Below, piece by piece: positions 1-5,875 of a stretch of DNA of 5,974 nt. The notes beneath the pieces are model-generated. The model did no database searches. It had not been told where the DNA came from and worked only from the letters and a program-made list of their open reading frames with translations. Each line of letters begins with the position of its first letter. Position 1 is the stretch's first letter. The position numbers were made by a program, and so were the translations under genes. The DNA comes from OMOG01 sp041485845 (GTDB lineage Bacteria; Acidobacteriota; Terriglobia; Bryobacterales; Bryobacteraceae). The stretch covers positions 1 through 5,974 of the forward strand of contig JBGPKH010000568.1 of assembly GCA_041485845.1 (NCBI GenBank), read 5' to 3'.

Positions 1-683
1 AGACCGGCCAGGCCGTTCAGCGTGTAGATCGTCTGGCGGTGCTTTTCTCCAAGCACGCGAGTGTCAGCCGCCAGAACCTGAAGATACAGCGGCTCGGACT
101 GTGAGTGCTTGCCCTGATCCCGATACAATTCAGCCAGATTCGAGAGCACGATCAGGGTGGAAGGGTGCTCTTCCCCGAGGCTCCTGCGCCGCTCTCCGAG
201 AACTTCCAAATACAGGGGCTCCGCCTCCGCATACTTGGTCTGGTTATGATATACGGCGGCAAGATTAGCGATGCTCTGGAGGGTTTGGGGATCCTCGGGG
301 CCCAGGACGCGCCGCATAATTGGCAAGAGGCTGAGGTAAATCGTCTCCGCCGCCGAGTACTTTCCCTGCTGCCCGGATATCGCGGCCAAGGAGGCCATGG
401 TCCGCAGCGTCCGAGGGGCCTCGTCGCCGAGGACACGGCGTTGCACCTCCAGGCCTTTCGCGTATAGCGCCTCAGCTTGGGTGAATTTGCCTTCCCGCTC
501 GTAGACCCATGCGATATCCAGCATGCTCTTGAGTGTGCGGAGATCCTTCTCACCCAGGACCCGCCGTCTGAGTTCCAGCGCGCGTTCGAACTGTCGCTCG
601 GCGTCTGTGTAGAGGCTCAGTTCGACATAGGCCGCGCCGATGGTCGCGCGAATGGAGGCTTCCACCAGCGGCTGCTCGGCGAA
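1..683 (-). repeat. Array of 42-residue TPRs (kinesin-light-chain type) within the kinase gene
   Basis: The C-terminal region repeats a pattern of the form LGE-x-HP-x-T-x(n)-LA-x-Y-x(n)-GK-x(2)-EAE-x-LY. The LG anchors fall at residues 477, 519, 561, 603 and 645, exactly 42 residues (126 bases) apart, and the array continues beyond the window edge. This is the TPR_10/TPR_12 (kinesin light chain) type, which forms a helical superhelix for protein binding. The DNA copies have diverged, so this is an old protein repeat and not a recent DNA tandem duplication. Confidence 0.9.
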
Positions 684-1985
684 TTTCCCTTCGATACGCG
701 TGGCGGCCCGATCGAGTGCGGTGCGCACCTTCAGGTCAGGATCCGGTTTGATGTCCGGCCGAGCTTGCCCGTACGCGCTGGCCTGGGCAAGCAGATCGTT
801 TAGCAGGAAGTCGTTGACTGCCTGAGCTTCCTGCTCGGCGCGCCTCGCCCGCACCGCCATCCAGGAACTCAATACGGCTGCTGCTATTAAAAGCGTCCCG
901 AATGCCGCCGCCGTGGCGAGCCATGCCCGATGCTTCCGGAGGAACTTGCCGAACCGGTAGGCTGCGGAAGGCGGAGCTGCTTCGACTGGTTCGCCCGCCA
1001 GATAGCGCCTCAGGTCACGCTCGAGGCCGATGACCGTCTGGTAGCGCCGCATCCTGTCCTTCTCGAGGGCCTTCATCACGATCCAGTCCAATTCGTTATG
1101 CAAGAGCTTCGGCAACCTGCCTGGATCGGTGCTTCGCTGCGCCGCAATTTCGGCGGAACTGGGGGAGCGGCGGAGGCGTATGCTCGGCGGCCTAGCTTCT
1201 CCCTCGCGTACGAGCTGCAGCGCCTCGACGTATCCCGCCATGCGGTCGCGCTCGAGCGGCGGCACGCCGGCGAGCAGCTCATACAAAACCGCGCCCAGGG
1301 AATACACGTCGCTCCGCGTGTCGGTGTCATGTTTCGTGAGCTCCGCCTGCTCCGGGCTCATGTACTCCAACGTGCCAACGACGGCCCCGAGGTTGGTCAT
1401 CATGGTGGCGTCGCTAAGCTGATGACCCAACGCCTTGGCGAGGCCGAAGTCGATCACCTTGGGAGTCGCTCTGCCTTCCTCCTCGGCTACCAAAATGTTC
1501 GAAGGCTTGATATCGCGGTGAATAATACCCTTCTGATGCGCGTGCTGGATTGCCTGACAGACAGGGATGAACAGCTCGATTCGCTCCGTTACGCTGAGGC
1601 GCCTGGAGTCACAGTAGCGTGTGATGGGAACGCCGTCTACCAACTCCATGACGAAATAGGGCAGACCCGTGGCAGTGGCGCCGGCGTCGAACACATGGGC
1701 GATGTTGGGGTGATCCATTACCGCCAGCGCCTGACGCTCGCTTTCAAAGCGAGCGATCACCTGTTTGCTATCCATGCCAGGCTTAATGATCTTGAGTGCG
1801 ACTTCCCGACGGATCGGCTGGAATTGCTGGGCGTGATAGACCACTCCCATGCCGCCTTCTCCAATCTGCCGGATCAACTTGTAGGGCCCAATGGTGGCTC
1901 CAAGCGCAGCACCCGTTATCTGGATGGTGCGCGTTGGATCTTCGCGACTGTTGTCCGCGCGTGACGGAGCTGGCTCGGTGCTCAC
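1..1985 (-). CDS. Receptor-like Ser/Thr protein kinase with TPR sensor region (3' end outside window)
   Basis: Hanks-type (PknB-like) kinase that should phosphorylate Ser/Thr residues of target proteins at the inner membrane face. 661 codons are visible and the frame runs off the window. The kinase domain spans about residues 34-330: glycine loop GEGGMG (42-47), ATP-binding Lys in VALK (K65), catalytic loop HRDIKPSN with D158, K160 and N163, DFG at 179-181, MSPE at 209-212, and TRSDVYSLG with D226. All key catalytic residues are present, so it should be active. A hydrophobic segment at about 355-378 is a single membrane helix, preceded by basic residues. From about 435 onward come TPRs with an exact 42-residue period. 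Topology is inferred: kinase cytoplasmic, TPRs periplasmic. The GTG start is supported by an AAGGAGG 7 bases upstream; an in-frame TGA lies further up with no other ATG/GTG start between. GC is lower than in the genes at 2353-5841. The protein target is unknown. Confidence 0.96.
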   Translation of the reverse strand, partial: MSTEPAPSRADNSREDPTRTIQITGAALGATIGPYKLIRQIGEGGMGVVYHAQQFQPIRREVALKIIKPGMDSKQVIARFESERQALAVMDHPNIAHVFDAGATATGLPYFVMELVDGVPITRYCDSRRLSVTERIELFIPVCQAIQHAHQKGIIHRDIKPSNILVAEEEGRATPKVIDFGLAKALGHQLSDATMMTNLGAVVGTLEYMSPEQAELTKHDTDTRSDVYSLGAVLYELLAGVPPLERDRMAGYVEALQLVREGEARPPSIRLRRSPSSAEIAAQRSTDPGRLPKLLHNELDWIVMKALEKDRMRRYQTVIGLERDLRRYLAGEPVEAAPPSAAYRFGKFLRKHRAWLATAAAFGTLLIAAAVLSSWMAVRARRAEQEAQAVNDFLLNDLLAQASAYGQARPDIKPDPDLKVRTALDRAATRIEGKFAEQPLVEASIRATIGAAYVELSLYTDAERQFERALELRRRVLGEKDLRTLKSMLDIAWVYEREGKFTQAEALYAKGLEVQRRVLGDEAPRTLRTMASLAAISGQQGKYSAAETIYLSLLPIMRRVLGPEDPQTLQSIANLAAVYHNQTKYAEAEPLYLEVLGERRRSLGEEHPSTLIVLSNLAELYRDQGKHSQSEPLYLQVLAADTRVLGEKHRQTIYTLNGLAG

Positions 1986-1992
1986 GGGTTGG

Positions 1993-1999
1993 CCTCCTT
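1993..1999 (-). promoter_or_regulatory. Ribosome binding site of the kinase gene
   Basis: Minus-strand AAGGAGG lies 7 bases before the GTG at 1985. It is a near-perfect Shine-Dalgarno match at ideal spacing, and it decides the start: the frame has a TGA upstream and no other ATG/GTG start between the two. Confidence 0.88.
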
Positions 2000-2034
2000 G
2001 CGCCGTTAGTCCAAAGGGCAGGTTACTTCAACCA

Positions 2035-2040
2035 AGTATA
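2035..2040 (-). promoter_or_regulatory. Candidate -10 box for the kinase gene
   Basis: Minus-strand TATACT matches the sigma-70 -10 consensus at 5 of 6 positions and lies about 50 bases before the kinase start, giving a plausible short leader. No good TTGACA-like -35 is found at 16-18 bases upstream (the site reads GCACAC). It is therefore a weak prediction in an otherwise GC-rich stretch. Confidence 0.25.
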
Positions 2041-2352
2041 ACGGGGGCGAGCTGCAGGTGTGCGAGTGCGGCCGCTCCAGATCCCAGATGGTCGCCAACT
2101 CGGAAACTGGCCCCAAACGGCGTTCGAGGAAGTGCAGCCGGATGAGTCCACAGGTCGGCTTTTATTCCTGTGATACGTCGCCGACGCTGCTGGTACGCAA
2201 ACCGCTAAACCGTAGAAGTGGCGATCGGTCCGCGGAGGATCTTCGGGTTGGCCTGCAATCATCGTCGCATCAGCTTCTGCAGACCGTCAGCTCGGATAGA
2301 GATTGGCCGGTCAGGGCGGGTTGCGCGATCTGATCATCCATCGAGCACCCCT

Positions 2353-3564
2353 TCAGTCGCTGCTCGCCTCGCTGATCCCCAGCTCCTCGCAGACCGCGGC
2401 CAGCGCCGTGCCAGACCGCTCCCAGGTGTAGCGGCAGACGATGCGCTCTCGCGCGTCCGCGGAGAGTCTACGCCACAAATCCGGATCGCTCGCGAGCCGC
2501 AGCACGGCCTGCGCGATCTGATCCACCGAGCCCGGCTTCACCAGGAGAAAGTGGCGGCCGTGCTCGCCCAGTTCGCGCACCACAGGCAGGTCGCTCGCAA
2601 TCACCGGCACGCCGGCCGACATGCCTTCCAGGATCTTCAAGGGGCAGCACCCCTGCTTCGTGTTGCGATCGTTCATCGCCAGCGGCGTGAGCACGGCGGA
2701 CGAGCGGTGCAGCGCCGCAACCAGCTCGGGCTGCGAGACCGGCGGCGCGATCTCCACGCGTTCGGCAATCCCCAGCTTCGCCGCGAGCGTGGCAATCGGC
2801 TCCTTCTGCCGCGCGCTCGCGGCGCCCAAAACGGTGAGCCTCGCGGGCGCCTCCGCGCAGATCTGCGCCACCGCGCGGATCGCGAGGTCCACCCCCTGCC
2901 AGGACGCCAGCGTGCCGAAATAGAGCAGGCGGATTTCACCGCCGCGCTCCGGCGTGAATTCCGCCGTGTGAAACAGCACGGTATCCACGCCATTCGGGAT
3001 CACCCGGATCTTGCCGGCGTCCACGCCCCGGCCGGCGGCAAGATAGCGCTCCGTGACCGCGCTGGGCGTCACGATGCGGCCGGCGGCGTCCAGGCAGGCC
3101 TGCTCCTGTGCGATCACTTTGCGCATCAGCTCGCGATCGTCGGCCGCTTTCGGGTAGCGATACTTCAGTTCGATCGAAGGAAGCCCATTCACCTCAAAAA
3201 TGAGCCGTGGGCGGGGCCGCAGCCCGAGCAGCGGAACTCCCTCGAAGATCGACCGGAACTGGATGAGATCGAACCTGCGGCCGGAGAGCCAATGCTTCAA
3301 GCAGGCGCGGAAGCAGATCACCCGATCGATCAGGCTGGCTCCCAGGCCCGGCAGCTCGCTGTGGAACACGCCCGGCCATCGTTCGGCGCGGGGTTCCGGC
3401 GTCATCGAACCGGATACCGTCACCAGCTCGACCGATCCGAAGGCGCGGGCCAGCGCCCGCGCGAACGCCTCGATGTGGGTCGACGCGCCCTTCGGCGCCG
3501 GCACCGTGTCGAACGAGATGTAGGCCAGCCGCGGGCGGCCGCGCCCGGCTTCTTTCGGGAGCAC
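2353..3564 (-). CDS. Glycosyltransferase, family 4 (GT-B fold)
   Basis: A 403-residue cytoplasmic or membrane-associated enzyme expected to move a sugar from a nucleotide-sugar to a lipid, glycan or other acceptor; donor and acceptor cannot be read from sequence. The N-terminal half starts with a Rossmann strand (RLAYISFDTVPAPKG, about 12-26) and a GAST loop. The C-terminal half has the GT4 landmarks PNGVD (190-194), YFGTLASWQGVD (215-226), and the donor-site segment PLKILEGMSAGVPVIASD (308-325) with E313. The Glu normally eight residues before it in the EX7E motif is Gly (G305, within KQGCCPLK); I recall this QGCCPLK form from other bacterial GT4 proteins, so it may be a subfamily trait. Length is normal for the family. 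The start is GTG: an in-frame TAG lies two codons upstream and the first strand begins soon after, but no clear Shine-Dalgarno is present. It is divergent from the gene at 3588, with 23 bases between starts. Confidence 0.93.
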   Translation of the reverse strand: MLPKEAGRGRPRLAYISFDTVPAPKGASTHIEAFARALARAFGSVELVTVSGSMTPEPRAERWPGVFHSELPGLGASLIDRVICFRACLKHWLSGRRFDLIQFRSIFEGVPLLGLRPRPRLIFEVNGLPSIELKYRYPKAADDRELMRKVIAQEQACLDAAGRIVTPSAVTERYLAAGRGVDAGKIRVIPNGVDTVLFHTAEFTPERGGEIRLLYFGTLASWQGVDLAIRAVAQICAEAPARLTVLGAASARQKEPIATLAAKLGIAERVEIAPPVSQPELVAALHRSSAVLTPLAMNDRNTKQGCCPLKILEGMSAGVPVIASDLPVVRELGEHGRHFLLVKPGSVDQIAQAVLRLASDPDLWRRLSADARERIVCRYTWERSGTALAAVCEELGISEASSD

Positions 3565-3587
3565 GCTCTGCTAAGATAACGGAGTTT
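3565..3587. promoter_or_regulatory. 23-base divergent start region
   Basis: This is the whole gap between the GT4 start (minus) and the membrane-protein start (plus). GGAG at 3581-3584, three bases before the ATG, is the plus-strand ribosome binding site. TAAGAT at 3572-3577 resembles a -10 box but would place transcription start almost on the ATG and has no good -35. At least one of the two promoters must lie inside the opposite coding sequence. Confidence 0.5.
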
Positions 3588-4430
3588 ATGCCTCTCGATG
3601 TGAACCGGCTGCGCCAGGAGCGCCTCTACGAGACGCGCGCGCCGCTCGACACGCTGTCGGCCGACCTCGCCTCCATCGAAAATCTGGCGGCCGGTCTGCG
3701 CGCGTCGCGGAAGCGGCTCCAGCTCGCCGGCGCCGGTATGCTGCTGGCAGGCCTCATCGGCCTGGCGGTGTTCTTTCCGGTTGGCATTGCTCTCTTCGCG
3801 GTGGCCGTCTATCTGTTCTTCCGCGTCAAGGCCTACCCGAAGGCGATCGCCAACAACGCGCGGCGGTGCGAGCTGGGGAAGTCCGTCACCGCCATGCTGG
3901 CCCACGACGCGGATGCCAGGTCGCCGGCCGCCATCCGCCTGGCGTTCGACCCCCAACGGGAGCTGCTGGCCGAAAGCCAGTTGGCGCGTCGCAGGAACGG
4001 CAAGGAAAAACTCTTCAAAGCTTCGTGGTTCTCCGTGGAGACCAGCCTCCACGACGGCACCACTTTCACCGCGACCGTCGACGACCTGGTGCGCCAGCGT
4101 TCGTTCACCAACCCCCGTGGCAAGTCGAAAACCAAGACGCGTACCCGCAGCCTGGTGGGGATGCGGTTTGCGTATCCGTCCAAGCTCTATGGCGACCTGA
4201 CATCGCTCGCGGAGATGATGCAAAAGGAGATTCAGTTGCCGCCATCGGCCTCCGTGCGAGGGCTGGAGGTCACCGGCCGCGTAGTCAAGGTCAAGGCCGT
4301 GGTGACGCAAAGCGAAGATCTGGCGCGGGCCAGTTCGATGCTGGCTCTGGGGGTCTACCGCGTCATGAACCTGTCGCGCGAAGCCGAGGCGCGGAAGCGC
4401 GCGCAGGAGAAGAGCGGGGGCGCGCAATGA
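3588..4430 (+). CDS. Membrane-hairpin protein of unknown function
   Basis: A 280-residue protein of no family I recognise. Residues 1-42 are charged and helical, with Leu spacing that could form a short coiled coil, ending in RASRKR. Residues about 43-80 are strongly hydrophobic with a central Phe-Phe-Pro, best read as two short membrane helices forming a hairpin. Basic residues on both sides (RKR before, RVKAYPK after) suggest both ends are cytoplasmic. The remaining 200 residues form a soluble domain with alternating strand-like segments (ASWFSVETSLHDGTTFTATV), a very basic stretch at 177-188 (RGKSKTKTRTRS), and a helix near 205-214. There is no signal peptide. The start is ATG with GGAG three bases upstream. 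It is the first gene of a tight three-gene cluster, overlaps the next gene by ATGA, and probably shares its transcript. A role as membrane anchor for the cluster is inference only. Confidence 0.85.
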   Translation: MPLDVNRLRQERLYETRAPLDTLSADLASIENLAAGLRASRKRLQLAGAGMLLAGLIGLAVFFPVGIALFAVAVYLFFRVKAYPKAIANNARRCELGKSVTAMLAHDADARSPAAIRLAFDPQRELLAESQLARRRNGKEKLFKASWFSVETSLHDGTTFTATVDDLVRQRSFTNPRGKSKTKTRTRSLVGMRFAYPSKLYGDLTSLAEMMQKEIQLPPSASVRGLEVTGRVVKVKAVVTQSEDLARASSMLALGVYRVMNLSREAEARKRAQEKSGGAQ

Positions 4431-4774
4431 GTCCGCCGATTCCTCCGGGTGTTCCCGGGTGGAAATGCCCGCGCCGCGTGGGCTTCCTGTTCCCGCACGA
4501 TTGCCGGCGCACTACACCGGTGGGCTGTCCCGATTGCCAGAACGGGCAAATCGAAGATCCGTATGCCGCGCGCCGCGACCGCTACGGGTATAGCCGCTAC
4601 GATTATTACGACGACAACTATTTCTTCGGCTACGGCTTGTATCAAGGGGCGAGCAGTAGCGAGCCGGACACCTCGTCTCCGCCCGACGCGGCCTCCACCG
4701 ACTTCACCGAAGCCGACGGGGCGGACCTGGTGCAGCCGGACGACCAGTTCGAAAGCGACATGACGGAGAGTTAG
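4427..4774 (+). CDS. Small Cys- and Tyr-rich protein, unknown function
   Basis: A 115-residue protein that I do not recognise. The start ATG overlaps the preceding TGA (ATGA), which suggests translational coupling; its own ribosome binding site is only a G-run. The N-terminal part has four cysteines, C14, C26, C34 and C37, with the last pair as CPDC plus H24, a spacing that could hold a zinc ion. Residues about 50-74 are unusually aromatic, with Tyr repeated through RYGYSRYDYYDDNYFFGYG. The tail (about 75-115) is acidic, rich in Ser, Asp and Glu, and probably disordered. There is no membrane segment or signal peptide, so it is likely cytoplasmic, perhaps a partner of the membrane protein before it or the glycosyltransferase after it. 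The same frame stays open upstream of this ATG, but there it is only a shadow of the previous gene. Confidence 0.75.
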   Translation: MSPPIPPGVPGWKCPRRVGFLFPHDCRRTTPVGCPDCQNGQIEDPYAARRDRYGYSRYDYYDDNYFFGYGLYQGASSSEPDTSSPPDAASTDFTEADGADLVQPDDQFESDMTES

Positions 4775-4779
4775 CTCGC

Positions 4780-5841
4780 GTGTGGCTGATCTACGCGCTG
4801 GGCGGGGGCTGGGGACACCTGACGCGAGCCATCGCGCTGGCGCGGGCCGTGCCGCGGGACAGGCCGGTGCGCATCCTGACCAATTCTCCGTACGCCTGCA
4901 TCGTAGGGCCTTCGCTTCCCGGGCTCGACATCGCGATGCTCGATGCGTGTGCATCGGCGGAGCAAACCCGCGCGGCGGCGATGCAAGAGATTGCGGAGTG
5001 CCGGCCCTCCTGCCTGATCGTAGATACGTTTCCGCGCGGCATCGGCGGCGAGCTGGCGGCCGTACTCGGGACGCTGGATGCCCACAAGGTCCTGATACAT
5101 CGCGACCTGAATCCGCGCTACGTAGCGGCGGTGCAGCTTCGTCCGTTCGTCGCAGCGCATTACGACCTGGTGCTGGTGCCGGGCGCGGGCGAGGGATCGC
5201 AACTGGGCGATCTGCCCCTGGCGGTCGAGACCGCTCCCTGGCTGGTGCGCTCCGCGGACGAGATTCCGGATCGCGCGCGGGTGAGAAGGCTGCTGCATCT
5301 GGCGCCGGACGAAGAATATTGCGTGCTGGTGTGCGCCTCGGGAAAGCGGAACGAGCTCGATTGGTATGCCGCCGTAATGGCCGCTTTGCGGGAACTCGGT
5401 CCCGGCGTGCCCGTTCGCTGCGTTGCGGCCGGTCCCTCCCTTCCAGCGGGGGTTGGCGGCGCCGTGGCCGGCCCCGGCCTGCCCGTTCGCTGCGTTGCGG
5501 CCGGGCGCGGGGTGCGTTACTGGCCGGCGATGGACTTGTTCGGGTGCGCGGCGGTGGTGGTCGGCGGCGCCGGATACAACACGGTCGAGGAATGTCTCGC
5601 GTGGGAAGTTCCGCTGGTGGCCCGACCGTGGAAGAGAGCCTACGACCGCCAGGAATTGCGCGCGCGCAGGGCATCCGCCCGCGGCCGCGTAGTCCTCGTC
5701 ACGGATCCGGAGGAGGCGGCGCGGGCGGCGCTGCGGCACATGCGGGATCGGCCGCCGGAGTTGCCGCGTTTCGTCAACGGGGCGGCCGACGCGGCATCGC
5801 GGATCGCGCGGCTCTCCGTCGCAACGGAGCCGCGACCGTAA
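4780..5841 (+). CDS. MurG/GT28-like glycosyltransferase with an internal in-frame duplication
   Basis: A 353-residue GT-B glycosyltransferase expected to transfer a nucleotide-activated sugar; substrate unknown. The first strand starts at residue 2 and leads into GGGWGHLTR (8-16), the glycine-rich GxGH acceptor-side loop of MurG-like enzymes. The C-terminal half carries VVVGGAGYNTVEECLAWEVPLV (pieces between 259 and 280) and a YDRQELRA block (288-295), matching the GGxGYNTxxE and P...DQxxxA donor-site patterns of the family. Between them, GPGVPVRCVAAG (207-218) is repeated as GPGLPVRCVAAG (231-242), adding 24 residues in frame. The GTG start is chosen because the fold begins at once and it lies 5 bases after the previous stop; GGAG is 11 bases upstream, a weak site. 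The stop sits in a run of inverted repeats, so the last residues (SVATEPRP) may come from a repeat. It is not MurG itself: there is no cell-wall gene cluster here. Confidence 0.88.
   Translation: MWLIYALGGGWGHLTRAIALARAVPRDRPVRILTNSPYACIVGPSLPGLDIAMLDACASAEQTRAAAMQEIAECRPSCLIVDTFPRGIGGELAAVLGTLDAHKVLIHRDLNPRYVAAVQLRPFVAAHYDLVLVPGAGEGSQLGDLPLAVETAPWLVRSADEIPDRARVRRLLHLAPDEEYCVLVCASGKRNELDWYAAVMAALRELGPGVPVRCVAAGPSLPAGVGGAVAGPGLPVRCVAAGRGVRYWPAMDLFGCAAVVVGGAGYNTVEECLAWEVPLVARPWKRAYDRQELRARRASARGRVVLVTDPEEAARAALRHMRDRPPELPRFVNGAADAASRIARLSVATEPRP
5398..5504 (+). repeat. 72-base-period direct repeat inside the GT28-like gene
   Basis: Bases 5398-5432 and 5470-5504 match at 33 of 35 positions, including 24 identical bases (5409-5432 and 5481-5504). 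The offset is 72 bases, exactly 24 codons, so the frame is kept. The 37 bases between the copies are GC-rich and contain GGCCGGCC (5466-5473). The two differences are a silent third-base change and Val to Leu. Confidence 0.93.
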
Positions 5842-5875
5842 GAGAGCGAGATTTCGCGGGCGGGCCGTGGAAATC
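5811..5875 (+). repeat. Cluster of inverted repeats over the stop of the GT28-like gene
   Basis: Several dyads lie close together. CTCCGT (5814-5819) pairs with ACGGAG (5824-5829) over a 4-base loop. GCTCTC (5811-5816) pairs with GAGAGC (5842-5847) around the stop codon as an alternative. GCGA (5846-5849) pairs with TCGC (5854-5857), and GATTTC (5850-5855) with GAAATC (5870-5875). No T-run follows, so this is not a classical intrinsic terminator. It could be an interspersed REP-like element or a 3' RNA structure. Confidence 0.55.

Larger units (their letters stand above)
1986..2352. other. Intergenic region between the kinase and GT4 genes; no convincing gene
   Basis: These 367 bases hold the kinase leader (RBS and possible -10) near the left end. 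The rest has only short open frames. One minus-strand frame at 2270-2341 (ATG, 23 codons, product starting MDDQIAQPAL) begins 11 bases after the GT4 stop and has AAGGGG 6 bases before its ATG. Its first codons resemble an internal part of the GT4 gene, so it may be a duplicated scrap and not a gene. Another minus frame at 2023-2262 (79 codons) lacks a ribosome binding site and looks non-protein-like (Pro/Arg/Ser-rich, no hydrophobic pattern). No tRNA-like fold and no strong terminator after the GT4 gene were seen. Confidence 0.6.

Noticed and set aside
930..1964. Plus-strand open frame of 344 codons opposite the kinase gene
   Set aside because: The minus strand here encodes an intact kinase domain with every catalytic motif; the plus frame is its shadow and shows no domain.
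2136..2169. Plus-strand AGCCG/CGGCT dyad followed by TTTATT, like a terminator
   Set aside because: The stem is only 5 bp with a 15-base loop, and no plus-strand gene lies upstream to terminate.
2041..2352. Possible decayed ECF sigma factor gene, as sometimes found beside acidobacterial TPR kinases
   Set aside because: None of the minus-strand frames shows sigma region 2 or 4 motifs; stops interrupt the only suggestive stretch.
2218..3579. Plus-strand open frame of 453 codons, rich in Arg/His/Ala
   Set aside because: Shadow of the GT4 gene in GC-rich DNA; the product has no hydrophobic pattern or motif.
3866..4426. Upstream extension of the frame that encodes the small Cys/Tyr protein
   Set aside because: It lies within the membrane-protein gene in another frame and is Arg/Gly-rich; the real start is the ATG at 4427.
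3420..4427. Minus-strand open frame of 335 codons
   Set aside because: Overlaps the starts of both divergent genes; Arg/His/Gln-rich product typical of a shadow frame.
5461..5510. Possible CRISPR-like or phase-variable tandem array in the GT28-like gene
   Set aside because: Only two copies exist, with one spacer and no further units, so a duplication or insertion is the simpler reading.
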